Both the position numbers and the translations under genes were made by a program. A stretch of DNA of 64,000 bases from Coptis chinensis (Eukaryota; Streptophyta; Magnoliopsida; Ranunculales; Ranunculaceae). How positions within the stretch are numbered: the first letter of the stretch is position 1; each line of letters opens with the position of its first letter. The DNA lies in NCBI GenBank assembly GCA_015680905.1, contig CM027378.1:36367001-36431000 (forward strand), read 5' to 3'. The notes under the pieces are model-generated. The model was not told where the DNA came from, did no database searches, and worked only from the letters and a program-made list of their open reading frames with translations. Positions 22,701 through 33,970 of this stretch are shown piece after piece.

Positions 22701-22950
22701 GAAAATATAATCTAAGGTGGAATATGAGTTCTTGAGTGCATACGATGATCCCTTTATTCAAGTGGTTGAAAAACCCAGTTTACCATATGTCGCATCATCT
22801 AAGCCTCATGAAAAACAACTACTACCACACTCACACTCTCTTGGATAATTCAATGATGGGTTACTACATAAGTTCCATGATGGGTTGCATAAGCTTTCTC
22901 TTATCATTCTGCATCTTACAGTCCAAATCTATTATTTCATTCTGTTTGGG
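19767..22950 (+). mobile_element. Athila/Tat-like element B internal region (fossil)
   Basis: Begins with the primer site AATGGCGCCGCCGTC, then a leader homologous to that of element A (about 20870-21410), then a zinc-knuckle ORF region. It reaches a TTTGGGGG tract at about 22943, which could be a polypurine tract. No RT or integrase is recognisable, so this may be a non-autonomous family member. No matching 3' LTR was recognised after the G-rich tract. Broken. Confidence 0.5.
21510..22600 (+). pseudogene. Zinc-knuckle ORF region of element B (fossil)
   Basis: The frame from 21510 reads MSYQYASQPSWNYNANPEP and then CSCCGSPYHWASQC, a C-x2-C-x4-H-x4-C knuckle. Downstream frames are rich in Pro, His, Ser and acidic residues. 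Such Tyr/Asn-rich knuckle proteins occur in some gag-related ORFs of Athila/Tat relatives; that assignment is from memory. It is broken into several frames. Confidence 0.5.
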
Positions 22951-24107
22951 GGTGTATACTTTTACATGTTTTTCTATAAAGATCCCCAACTGTTTATTAG
23001 ATTATTAGTATATAGCTAATAACATATCATCCATCATATGTATAAAGTCTTGGGGAATCTGACTTAAAATTACCCCACATATAGTATTGACTATAAAAGA
23101 CACATCGTATTTTCTCGATGCATTCTATGGGAGTGCATTCCTAAGGTAACTGGATCCTCTACTTGGAGTGTATGGTTGTAAGTGCTAGAGCCTTGAGTCC
23201 ACGTATACTTACATATTCCTTGTTAGCACTTTTACTCGTAGTTTGAGTAGTGTACCCCTATGGAGCAAGTATACAATTTTGTTTTTCTTTATTTACATTT
23301 CTTTTTAGAATAGCTTTTCTATTCCTGTCATTTACAATTCCTGTCTTTATTTTCATTTCCCTGTTTTCTGTCTTACATAAGCTCTTTCATTCAATCTCAC
23401 CTTTGACGCTGAGTAGTCTTTCCTCTATAAAGATGAGACATGAAACAAAGCAGAGGGCAATGGGGATTGAGTGAAGGTGTCTTACGGTTGTCTCTCATGG
23501 TTGTTTAACATGTCTTGTCTTCCATAGGCATGCCAAACCATGGGATGGTTGGCAACTTGAGCCCTTTTATTTCGAAAACTTTTTCCTTCTGTGGGCGATT
23601 TCTAGTTGTTTCGAGCTTCGTCTTTCTCTCTGGTTAGAATAGCTACAAAATAGGGCTAACTAGAGATTAGGAGAGGAGAGACTAAAGTATCTAGCAATAG
23701 AGTTAATCCTCCTCACTAGATTCGCTTTTTTGCAAAACAAGAAAGTACACAATCTAGGGCAAGCTAAACCTCACGCAGGTTCTCAATTAGAATCACTTAA
23801 TTTCAAACATCTTTTCATTCTATTGGGAGGATCACTTTTCATCATAGTGATGATTCTTAGTAGTAGTTTTTTCTTTTTCTGTTATTTTTTTAAAGTAATT
23901 TAGGAACAAAAACCCAAAAAGAAAAACCTTTCTCTCACTGTTTCATAAAAGTTATTATTTTTCTTGTGCTTATAATAGAGTGTCTCAATACATCAATAGT
24001 TATGTGATTTCCAAAAAACAAAATGGACAATGGATTCCACATAGACCAACCTTTAGAAGTATGCAATCTCCATTCTTCTAAGGGCGGTTTGAGGATCAGC
24101 TATGTGT
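22951..24107. other. Unassigned noncoding stretch before CACTA 2
   Basis: AT-rich sequence after the G-rich tract, probably retroelement 3' noncoding DNA. The frame at 23250-23474 is Phe/Leu/Ser-rich and looks like chance. I see no supported gene. Confidence 0.4.
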
Positions 24108-24811
24108 TACTACTAAAAAAAAGGCTTGTTGTGTCAGTTTTTGGTGTGTCGTTGATGTGGGAAACTGACACAAAAAATTTGTTGTGTTGGTTTGAGGTTT
24201 GTTTGCCTTAGTATAAGGTTTGTTGTGTCACTTCATCAAAAAGAGACTAAACAAGTTTTTCAACTGTGTCAGTTCTACTAAAACCGACAGTATAGCGCAA
24301 GCTGTTGTGTCGCTTGGGTTAAAACTTTGGGTATAGTGTTTTCTCAACTTCATCATACCAACACATCAACATTTCGCGCTTAAGTAAAAAATTTCAAGCC
24401 CAAAAACTCAAAAAGAACAGACTCTCTCTCATCTCCCAGCCGTTTCTTTCAAAAAAAAAAAAAAAAAAAACTCAAGCTTTCATCTTCCTCTCCTCTCATT
24501 TCTTCTTGGTACTCCTTCATTCTGTCTTTTCGTCTTCGACATCTCTCATCTTCGCCAAAAAATCAAGCTTTCATCTTCCAGACTCTCGGTCGCCTTGCTG
24601 TTAAAGGGTTTATTTATTTTTTATTTTTTATTTTTCTGAATAACCTCATTTTGTTTAACTTGCAATTGATGGTTTATTTTGTTTTGGGAAGTTGAGTTCT
24701 AGATTAGGCATGCTAAGTAGCCTTATTTTGTTTTGGGAAGTTGAGTTTTAGATTGTTGCAGTAAAGTGTTACTTTTCCATTGTTTCGCAAAATTATTTAT
24801 TGCCTTTCAAA

Positions 24812-27800
24812 ATGGATAAGTCTTGAATGTCAAAGGATAGGCTCACTAGGGAATACAATAATGGGGTGGAAACTTTGATCAGTATTGCAAAGGAAGAGGA
24901 TAGTTTCTTACGCTGCCCATGCAAAAGTTGTGGAAATCTCCGTGAGTTAACAAAAAGAGAAGTCAGATCTCATCTTGTTCATCATGTTATTGACACAGCT
25001 TATATGACATGGAGATTTCACGGGGAAAGATCTTCTAATTTTGTTGAGCCCAATGTTCTTGCATATGCCAATGACAACCAATATCATGAGATGGAGACCC
25101 CAGATGATGTGGTACCCATGAAACGAATGGTACGTACTACATAAGAACAATTTGAGGCTAATCCTGAGAAGTTTAAAAAGTTGCTTGAAGACATAGAGAC
25201 ACCTCTATACGAAGGCAGCCCGAAGTTTACAAAGCTATCAGCAATGGTTACATTGTTTAATATAAAAGCAAAGGGTGATTGGTTCGCCACAAGTTTTACA
25301 AATTTGTTGAAAATGTTACGGGAGATGTTTTCTTTGAAAGATAATGTGTTGCCTTCAAACATGCATGAAGTTAGGAAGACATTGTCAGTTTATGGTATGA
25401 AATACCAGAAAATACATGCATGTCCCAACGATTGTATACTTTACAGAGGTGATGATTTCAAGAACCTAATTGAGTGCCCTACTTACGGAGTGTCAAGATA
25501 CAAGGAAAACAAAAATAAGACAGACCAGTGTAGTGGTGTACCGGCAAAATGTATGTGGTACTTTCCACCAATTGTAAGATTTGAAAGAATGTTCAAGTCC
25601 GAGGAGACAATGAAGTCACTAACATGGCATGCCAATAAAAGAGTAATCGATGGTAAATTGCATCAGCCAGCTGACTCTAAAGCATGGAAGGAGGTAGATA
25701 ATAAGTGGCCAGAGTTCGCAAGTGATTCAAGGAACCTTCATCTAGCACTTTTAGCTGATAGGGTCAACCTATTCAGCTCTCTCAGCAGTAGATATAGTTT
25801 GTGGCCGGTAATGTTAGTCACATACAACCTCCCACCTTGGTTGTGCATGAAGCGAAAGTTTATGATGTTGACAATGTTGATTCCTGGTCCGAAACAACCT
25901 GGGAAAGATATCGATGTATACTTGGCACCCTTGATTAAGGATTTAGTTACCTTGTGGAGGGAAGGAGTTATGCTTTATGATGCATACAAGCGAGAACCCT
26001 TTTTGTTGAAAGTTGTATTGCTATGGACAATTAGTGATTTTCCAGCACTTGGCAATCTTTCAGGGTGCACTACTAAAGGCTATTATGCATGTCCAAGGTG
26101 CGGCGAAGATGCATCTTCTTATAGCCTGAAACACTTAAGGAAAAATGTATACCAAGCCACTAGAAAATTTCTTCCGCAGTATCATCCTTATCGTAGATAG
26201 CAAAAGGCCTTCAATGGTGAGAAAGAGCTTCGGATGGAGCCTAAAATATTATCTGGTGAGGAAATTAAAAGCAAAGTTGAAAGGATCAATTTCACATGGG
26301 GAAAACAGAAAAAATCAATGGGAACATCAAAGAAGTCATTGGAAGAAGATGATGAAAGCAATGCCACTAAATGTTGGAATAAAAAGTCAATTTTTTTTTA
26401 TCTTGATTATTGGCCGTATTTGCTTTTATTCCATAACTTAGATATCATGCACATTGAGAAAAATGTTTGTGATAGCATCATTAACACTTTGCTAAACGTA
26501 CCAAATAAAACAAACGACAATCTTAATAGTCGTCTTGATATGGAAGAGATGGGTTTAAGGAAGGAATTGGCTCCAAAGATTGGGGAGAAGAGGACATTTT
26601 TACCACCAGCGTGCTACACATTATCTAGAGCCGAGAAAGTGAGATTGTGCAAAATATTACACGAGCTGAAAGTCCCAGAAGGATACTCTTCAAATTTTAA
26701 GCCACTTGTTTCAATGCAAGACCTAAAATTGCATGGTCTCAAGTCACACGATTGTCACTTGTTGGTGCAACAATTGCTTCCTGTTGCAATACGATCTCTG
26801 TTGCCAAAACATGTGAGATATGCCATTTTGAGGTTGTGTTCCTTCTTCAAAACTATTTGTGCGAAAGTAATAGACGTGGAAAGGTTGCCTGAAATCCAGA
26901 ATGATATAGTGATCACATTATGCTTGTTGGAAAAGTATTTTCCACCATGATTCTTTGACATTATGATTCATTTAACAGTGCATCTTGTCAGAGAAGTTGA
27001 GTTTTGTGGTCCTGTTTACTTCCGATGGATGTACGCATTTGAGAGGTATGATGAATAATTTATTTTGATTGTTAATAATGGTTCATTAGAATAAAAAAAA
27101 TTAAAATTCAAGTTATACTTTCATATTTTTTTAGGTATATGAAGGTCTTGAAGAGTTATGTAAGAAATCCAAACCGACCAGAAGCTTGCATGGCAGAAAA
27201 TTATATTGCAGAGGAAGCAATTGAATTTTGTAGTGAGTTCTTACCCGAGTTGTTGGAAATTGGGATTCCTCCTTCCGGTGACAACACTCCTGCTGATATG
27301 GTGTTATATGAAAAGGCTCCACCTGGTGGTAATCTAGTTCCAATTGATAGAAAAGCTTTAGAGCAAGAACATAACTATGTGTTGCAAAACACAAAAGATG
27401 CTCTTCCTCACATCGAGTAAGTAGGACTATTTAGCTGTTTCACATTTCAAATTAGTCCAATGTTTCTTAGAATTTTGTTAGCTAACAAAATGATTTCTAT
27501 TGGAAACATGATAGGGAACATATGACCTATCTAAAGAAACAAGATCCCCGCAAGTCAAGAAAACCGACATTGTTGCAAGACGAACACAATCGTACCTTTG
27601 GTAGTTGGCTTAAAGAAAGGGTAAATGGTTGACTTAGCGTCTTTTCAGCATAATAAACTATTAGTATGACTAAATTTTATTTTAAAACAATCAGGTGTTG
27701 GAGGAGCGACTTAAGCCTGAGAATAAGGTGTCAAGTGCCTTAAACTAGATATCTAAAGGTCCTTTGGCACATGTTTTAAAATATTCTACCTTTGTCATTA

Positions 27801-28327
27801 ATGGTCACCGTTTTTCAACAAAGGATCATGATGCTTCATGAGTCACTCAAAATAGTGGAGTGTCTCTATTGGCAACAACACCACAGATTTCAAGTTCAAA
27901 GGATCAAAATCCAATAGTCACTAACATGTCATTCTATGGTGTTCTTGTCGAGATATGGGTGCTCGACTATGTTGCCTTCAAAGTTCCAGTGTTCAAGTGT
28001 GACTGGGTGGATAGTAAAAATGGTGTCAAGACTGATGATATAGGTCACACATTAGTTGATCTTGTAAGAATTGGCCATAAGTCAGATTCATTTATATTTG
28101 CATCACAGGCGAAGCAAGTTTACTATGTACCTGATCAAGTTGATCCTAGTTTGTCAGTGGTTCTAGAATCTCTCCAAAATTACCAGGACTATGGAGACGA
28201 AGATGACCTCAATGACATACTTGATCAAGTTGAAGTATTGCCAAGTGTTGAATCATGCAATGCTACTGATGAATCTCAATCAAATTACATGCGAGAAGAT
28301 TGTGAAGGGATTTGGGTTAACAGCTAA
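24812..28327 (+). pseudogene. TNP2 transposase of CACTA 2
   Basis: The frame starts MDKS then MSKDRLTREYNNGVETLI, the transposase-associated domain, with an FLRCPCKSCGNLRE zinc-binding stretch. The TNP2 catalytic region follows (CPNDCILYRGD near 25420; MLIPGPKQPG near 25880; CTTKGYYACPRCGED near 26065; LDIMHIEKNVCDSI near 26440). The DUF4218-like part (VHLVREVEFCGPVYFRWMYA) spans the intron at about 27045-27133. A DUF4216-like part (WVLDYVAFKVPVFKCDW) is near 27950, and the frame ends at 28327. One frame runs 24812-26950 with in-frame stops at 24824, 25142 and 26198; another stop follows at 26948, and two more precede the DUF4216-like part. TNP2 normally cuts the element at its CACTA ends. 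Confidence 0.9.
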
Positions 28328-28740
28328 AAGTTTAATTTTAGATTTTTCAGTTTAACTTATAGTTCCACTCCACTAGTGAACTGTTCTAAATAGGAAATAA
28401 TATATTCTCTATATACTTTTGATTTGTCATGTTATATTTGGTTGAGCTTGTTTCTTTCATTTTAATTAATATTATTATTATTTTCTATCAACGTGAAGTA
28501 GATTTGCATAATATGCCTATTAGTTATATTCTTTTTGCTATGAGATGGATTAAGATAATCCTTCATTGAATTATATTCGAGGTTGTGACAAATTCGTGGT
28601 CATTCGTTCTTGACTTAGGTAAGTAATGTTTATTATGGTTAAGTACGTATGCTTAAGTTTATTAATTTTTTATTGTTTTTTCTTGTGGTAAACTAAAAAT
28701 TGCGACATGTGTGCTTTTAACAGGTTTTGAAACTTAAGCA
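28328..28740. other. Spacer between the two CACTA 2 genes
   Basis: AT-rich, about 410 bp, with no open frame of note. It probably holds the TNP2 transcript end and the promoter or leader of the second gene. Confidence 0.4.
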
Positions 28741-29814
28741 ATGGACCCTGAAACAAGTGCTGGTTCACTTAAAAAAAAAGAAAAAGAAGACATTTAGCTG
28801 TGGTACCTCCTGGTGAAAAAATTGTGAGAGGTCAAACAGTGTCTCACGACAAGAATAAGCAATGGGACAGTATAAAGATTGTAGTGGAGTTTGATGAAAA
28901 TTCCGTGCCTATCAGAGATGTGGTACGAAAAAAAGTTGCTACTTGGGCAGGTGCATTAGTTAGAGGTATTGTTCCACTAGCTGAATATCCAAATTGGTTT
29001 AAAGTGCTGGAACCCATGAAAGAGGATTTATGGGTAGGAATGGAGGTAAGTGTTTATTGAGCTTATCGTTGTTGAAGTGGTTATTAAATTCTTTTGCTAT
29101 TTTATTTGTAAACTAAAATTTGTTTAATAGAATATTTGCAGTTGAGATTTATTATAGATGTAAAATATAAAAAGAAAGCAATATCCCATTGTGGTGTATT
29201 GTGGAGGAGATTCAAGGCTCATCTGACAAAAGAATTTGTCAAACCATACTTAGATGATCCAAAACTGCTAGAAAATCCACCATATTTGTGGGACATTTAT
29301 CCCGACATCAAGAAACCGGATTGGTTGAAATTTGTAATGATTAGATGTTCAGAAGAATTCCAGGTTAATACTGTTTTACTTATAATTTCCACTAAAAAAT
29401 ATTTTGGAGGCAAGTTAAGATAAACTGATTCTTTTTTCCTTTGAAACCTTTAGGAGTTGAGCAAGTTGCAAGCAGAGAGAAGGGATATGAACGAATATGA
29501 CCATCGAATAGGCAAGGATGGTTATGCTAGCCTCTCCGATAAGATGGTAATCGATTATATATGCTTTTCTAGTATAATTTGTTTTCTAAGGATTTTGTGC
29601 TTGTGCCACCTCGAAATTACAAACTGACTACAGTAAGAGACCTGAACCCGGCGTTGTGTATTTTTTTAGCTGCCCAATTAGAATATGAAGCTACTTTTAC
29701 CCAACCTAAGTTCTTTGCCACCACTTGGATCACAAGTTCCTCCCCCTCCCACCAAAATCCAAAATAAGATTTCAAAATTGAAATATGAATATGATCTATC
29801 CTTACATTTCTAAT

Positions 29815-30640
29815 TCCCCAGAACGTATATAGGCAGTGGTATCATCATCTGATGCATTGAACTCAACCTAGTGATATCATCATCTGCCAAGTTTAGGTGT
29901 TCCCTAATTTCGGAGTAACTCAACCTATCTGATCCATTGAACAGAAGCAGCATAGAAGCTTGATAAGTCGACACAACTAACTCAATTGTCTTTTGTTTGA
30001 ACTTACCACTGATGATGCAAGTACCAAGTGACTATATCCAACTAAGTCTCCTGTGTTTGATTTTTGTTGCATAGCACTCTTTGAAGGCCTCCACACACTT
30101 AACCATCTTAGTGGGTAATCTCATATCAGCTAATTTGTTGCTTAATTGGCCAGAATCCAGTAGTTAAGACACTCAAGTTCAAGTCGATTCTAGGATGTGC
30201 CTTAGGATTTTGTTAGAGATACTCTGCAAAGCTGACCTATTGCTCCCTTGCCAATGCTAAGTCTGTGACCATGCCCTCCATCTTTGAAGTAAACTGTCCA
30301 CTAAATTGCTGGTTCAGCTTTGCCAAAATACTTCGTTCATGGTCGTCGCTTACACTAGTACCAAAAAGGAGCCTGCGAGCAAGTTTTTTCCTACAAAATT
30401 CAGCAAAAAGGTCTTTGTCACTTACGTAAGAAAGCAACTTGACAGTCTTCTCCAGTGTTTACTCAATAACTTCCTCACTTGATTTCTGGGTCCCCCCCTT
30501 TCTTCAGGACATTGTCGTAGAAAGTAGACAATACTTTTGCACTTGAATTGCTACCAACACTCTTGTTATAGAAGACTTCGAAAGTATTTTTGCTGGAGAC
30601 TATTCAGAACTCCAGTGAATCATCCTCGAATCAGATGGAC
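29815..30640 (-). pseudogene. CUL1-like: Captured cullin-1 (CUL1) fragment, intronless
   Basis: On the minus strand the segment reads [77 protein letters not shown], then [46 protein letters not shown] and SDRLSYSEI. These are consecutive blocks of the plant CUL1 cullin homology region, the scaffold of SCF ubiquitin ligases. About 270 codons are collinear with no intron, although plant CUL1 genes are split by many introns, so a reverse-transcribed source is likely. Several stops and frame changes break it (for example a stop right after LAREQ at about 30234, and a frame change after GFWP). It is antisense to the host CACTA gene and lies in its intron. Confidence 0.85.
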
Positions 30641-30662
30641 TGTTTCTTTAAACATGCTTTTG

Positions 30663-30836
30663 TCAGAGTAGTGTCGAAGTCAGAGTAGTGTCGAAGTCAG
30701 CTTTTGTCGAGAATGAAAAAGGCAATTGCACTTACATGCCCTGAATTCATAAATCTTCAGACTGCTTTAAGAACAAATGCAAGACTAGAACAAATGCCCT
30801 AATCTCGTTCCCTTGAAGCAAGACTAGAACAAATGC
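30663..30836 (+). repeat. Filler-like short direct repeats beside the CUL1 fragment
   Basis: AGAGTAGTGTCGAAGTC-type sequence is repeated in tandem at about 30663-30700, and GCAAGACTAGAACAAATGC occurs exactly twice (30779-30797 and 30818-30836), with a third partial AGAACAAATGC just before. Such scrambled duplications are typical of error-prone end joining and may mark the capture junction of the CUL1 piece. Confidence 0.6.
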
Positions 30837-32714
30837 ATTTTCAGGCTTGTTCTTAAAATAGTTCCAAGTGCAAATGATGCTTAGAGTTCTCCCATTCCCT
30901 AGACATCATGACAACAAGTAGATATATCTAATATTTTAATCTCTGAAATTGTATTATATATTCTAACATTATTTGAGTTCTTTGACTTGTGACGGTAATA
31001 GAAAGTAGCGGGAGTATCGATTGATCCTAAAGATAAACATGTCATGTGGCTACTAGCACGACAAGACAAGAAGGGTGAATATTCAATTGATGCTACTAAG
31101 GAGATAGCTGGAAAAATCAAGTTCCAAATTTTATTAAAAATACTTCTAATTCGTGGGAAGGTACTTAATGAGCTTCTCATTCCATTATCTTACAGGAAGT
31201 ACTCAAACATGATGAAAAGGAAGGAAAGTTGGTAACAAAAGGTAGTGAAGATATTCTTACTTTGGCATTGGGAACCCCTGAGCATAGTAGCCGAGTTAGG
31301 GCGGGTGGAGTGTATTGTACTCCAACTACGTACTTTAATCTCCCTAAGCGTAGATCAAATAAGGAATATACTAAGAAATTGGAGGCGCAGTTGCGAGAGA
31401 AAGATGATTACATTGTGACATTGAAGAAATCACTGATAGAGTTGCTTAAACAACAAGGATTGGTTAACTCACCAATAGATGAAACACTGAGTGAGTTGCT
31501 TAAGAAACACGTTAAAATGCTCAACTCCACACCAGTAGAAAATGTGGTGTCCAATAGTGCTAAGAGTGATAATAGACAGGGGTTGTTAGCCCAAGCTCAA
31601 AATCGCAATTCATGTAGCCAACAGGTACAAACTTTGTACCTTTGTACCTTTAATTCTATATGTTGGTTTCCTAAGCCTTTTAAGCACTATGTGGTTGTTG
31701 ACTTCACTTTTATTCAATTAATGTGTAGTCAAAGGAAGTCGGTAAAACAAAGCATACCATGGCATTGTCGAAACCAAAGGTGAAAAAAATTCAGGTACGT
31801 ATTTAAAATCTATGGCTTATGTTTTCTAGTATTTTAGGATAGACTTTATATATGTGATTGTATATATTGTTCTGTTATGCATTTTATTTTCCCTACTAAC
31901 TTGGCTTGGCTTTGTATTCATTGTATAGTCAAAAGCAATCAAAGAAAAGGGCATTGTAGCAACATCAAAATTTATTCCTATAAATGTGATGATGGTAAGT
32001 ATCTGCCTATTGAAGATTAAGACATATGTTTATGTTTCAACAAGTCCTAATATTTTTTTTAATTTCTTTATTTTTCATAGTTTGAAAAGTGTAAATTAGC
32101 TTTGGGATCATAAGACAATGTTGTTGCCGAAGGAAGTATTTATCCAATGACAGAGGCCCCAACATCTATGCATTGCTTGACTCTCCCAGATGCATATGTA
32201 CATGTGTCGATTGAAAAAGCATTGTCTGGTGGTGCCCTTCTCCCGTTGCCTAATGGATCTGGTGAACATTCATGTGTGAAAGATGTAGTTGGTTCATTTG
32301 TGGCTTGGCCAAAGGAATTCGGGATACTTGAAAATTTTGTGGTGAGTGTGTTAACAATATTTTACATATGTATAGTTTTTTTACGATCACTATCATAATA
32401 TCAATCTTGCTCAATGATATGATAACGTATATGTTAGGAAAAGCATGCTCCATTGAGAAATGGTTGTAAGGAAAATAAGTTCACAAGATTTTATCAAACT
32501 GTGGAAAAGAAGTTGGGGGATAATGGATTGATAACTGTTCCACTGGTTGGAACTCTTTTTATCAATAAGATGGACAATATAACAGTGAGTATGGATGAGC
32601 TAAGTAATGTGTGTCATATGGGACAGTTAGCGTCCTCTTACCTGATAACATATATTAGGTGAGAACTCTTGGTTTGCCATTTAAAATTCATTCTTGTTTG
32701 ATACAATAAAATCT

Positions 32715-33970
32715 AGAGTGATTTTGAGTTATCCCCCCAAAGTTATGTCGAGTTTTGTGTTTAACCCCCAAAATTTGAATCATCACAATTAGACCCCCAA
32801 TCTGTCTCAGACCTCTAAAAACACTGTTCATTTTTTTCATAATGCCTAAACTACCCTTTCAAGAAAATTGCGGAGCAAATTGTTTTTTCCCCAATTAAAT
32901 ATGGCCCACTCCAATAACTTAGGGTTTTATTTTGCTTCTCACTCTATTTCTCATCTCCTCACTTCGTCTGCTGAATTTCCAACATCCATTTCTCGACATT
33001 CATTTTTTAATCTCGAAACAACTACTTCTTACACTGGAATCCACGATCTATTTGCTTCGACACCCCGCATGAGCTTCCTAAATACCAATTTGGAACAAAC
33101 GAAGAGTTTCCCCAACCTTGATACGGGCAGGCTAGGATCAACCTGGTTGCTCTTAACAGTATCACCCCAATTGAATGTGGTCGAGCTTGAAGTCATGTTT
33201 CTTGATATTTGAATGAGAGCACTATCATCATCCAAAAAGATAATCAATGACCTCATTATTCTTTCTAATAATAATTTTGGACGTTTTCTGAGCCTCAAAT
33301 TCACGCTTCTCAGCTATGCTTTTCATTGTTTCATGGGTACAAAAAATTGGAGTTTTAACGATCTGTTTTCCCTTTGGTTTATTCACATCACACCTTTCAT
33401 ATACCGACTTCCCAAACACATTTCTCCTGACACTCTTCTTATTGTTGAGATTTGCAGGCTTCATTCTCATTTTCTCATCATTGTTACTGAAGTAAGAGGA
33501 CTTGGCATAGGATGGAGACAGTGTGCTTTCACGCGATCGCTTGAAACTGATTTTCACAAAATCCTTTTGTGTTGGTTGACTATCAAGCTGGTCTAATCTG
33601 TTTTTTTCACTAGATTTTTCACCAACCCTCCTATCTTGGTAACACTCAATTAGTTCTTGATATTCATCCACGGGGTCAAGCAGAGCTCTCCTCCCACAAC
33701 CTGCTGGGAAATCTCGACATGTCGATCTGTTTTGTCGAGGATATTCTCTATGCAGGCTCTGTTCTACATTTTCAGGAGGAAATGATGCTTGAGGTCGATC
33801 TGAATCCTCAATATGTACAACTGTGAAAGGGTAGTTTAGGCATTATGGAAAAAATGAACAGTGTTTTTAGAGGTCTGAGACATATTGGGGGTATAATTGT
33901 GATGATTCAAATTTTGGGGGTTAAACACAAAACTCGACATAACTTTGGGGGGATAACTCAAAATCACTCT
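32715..33970 (-). mobile_element. Long-TIR DNA transposon with captured gene fragment (Pack-type)
   Basis: 1,256 bp element with 146 bp terminal inverted repeats (32715-32860 and 33825-33970), beginning AGAGTGATTTTGAGTTATCC. AAAATCT flanks both sides (32708-32714 and 33971-33977), a likely 7 bp target duplication. TIR length suggests a MULE-like element, although MULEs usually make 9 bp duplications, so the superfamily is uncertain. The interior has no transposase. Its minus strand has 147- and 91-codon open frames that look like plant gene sequence. It sits in an intron-like position of the CACTA 2 ULP1 gene. Confidence 0.85.
33029..33800 (-). pseudogene. Captured gene fragment, possibly SUVH5/6-like histone methyltransferase N-terminus
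   Basis: An open minus-strand frame from about 33800 to 33228 reads EDSDRPQASFPPENVEQSL, then REYPRQNRSTCRDFPAGCGR, then a Lys/Ser-rich disordered stretch (KKSVRRNVFGKSVYERCD). The RDFP-x-GCGR motif after a Tyr-Pro-basic segment resembles the conserved N-terminal motif of plant SUVH5/SUVH6 H3K9 methyltransferases. No SRA or SET domain is present. A second open frame (33304-33029) overlaps in another register and is unassigned. It could instead be another nuclear protein sharing a short motif. Confidence 0.42.

Noticed and set aside
22943-22980. Start of a 3' LTR of element B after TTTGGGGG
   Set aside because: The following sequence does not resemble the LTR start TGTTCAGTCC at 18639, so it was left unassigned.
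30237-30437. A small standalone cullin-like gene on the minus strand
   Set aside because: It is one open piece of a longer broken CUL1 fragment inside a CACTA intron, with stops on both sides.
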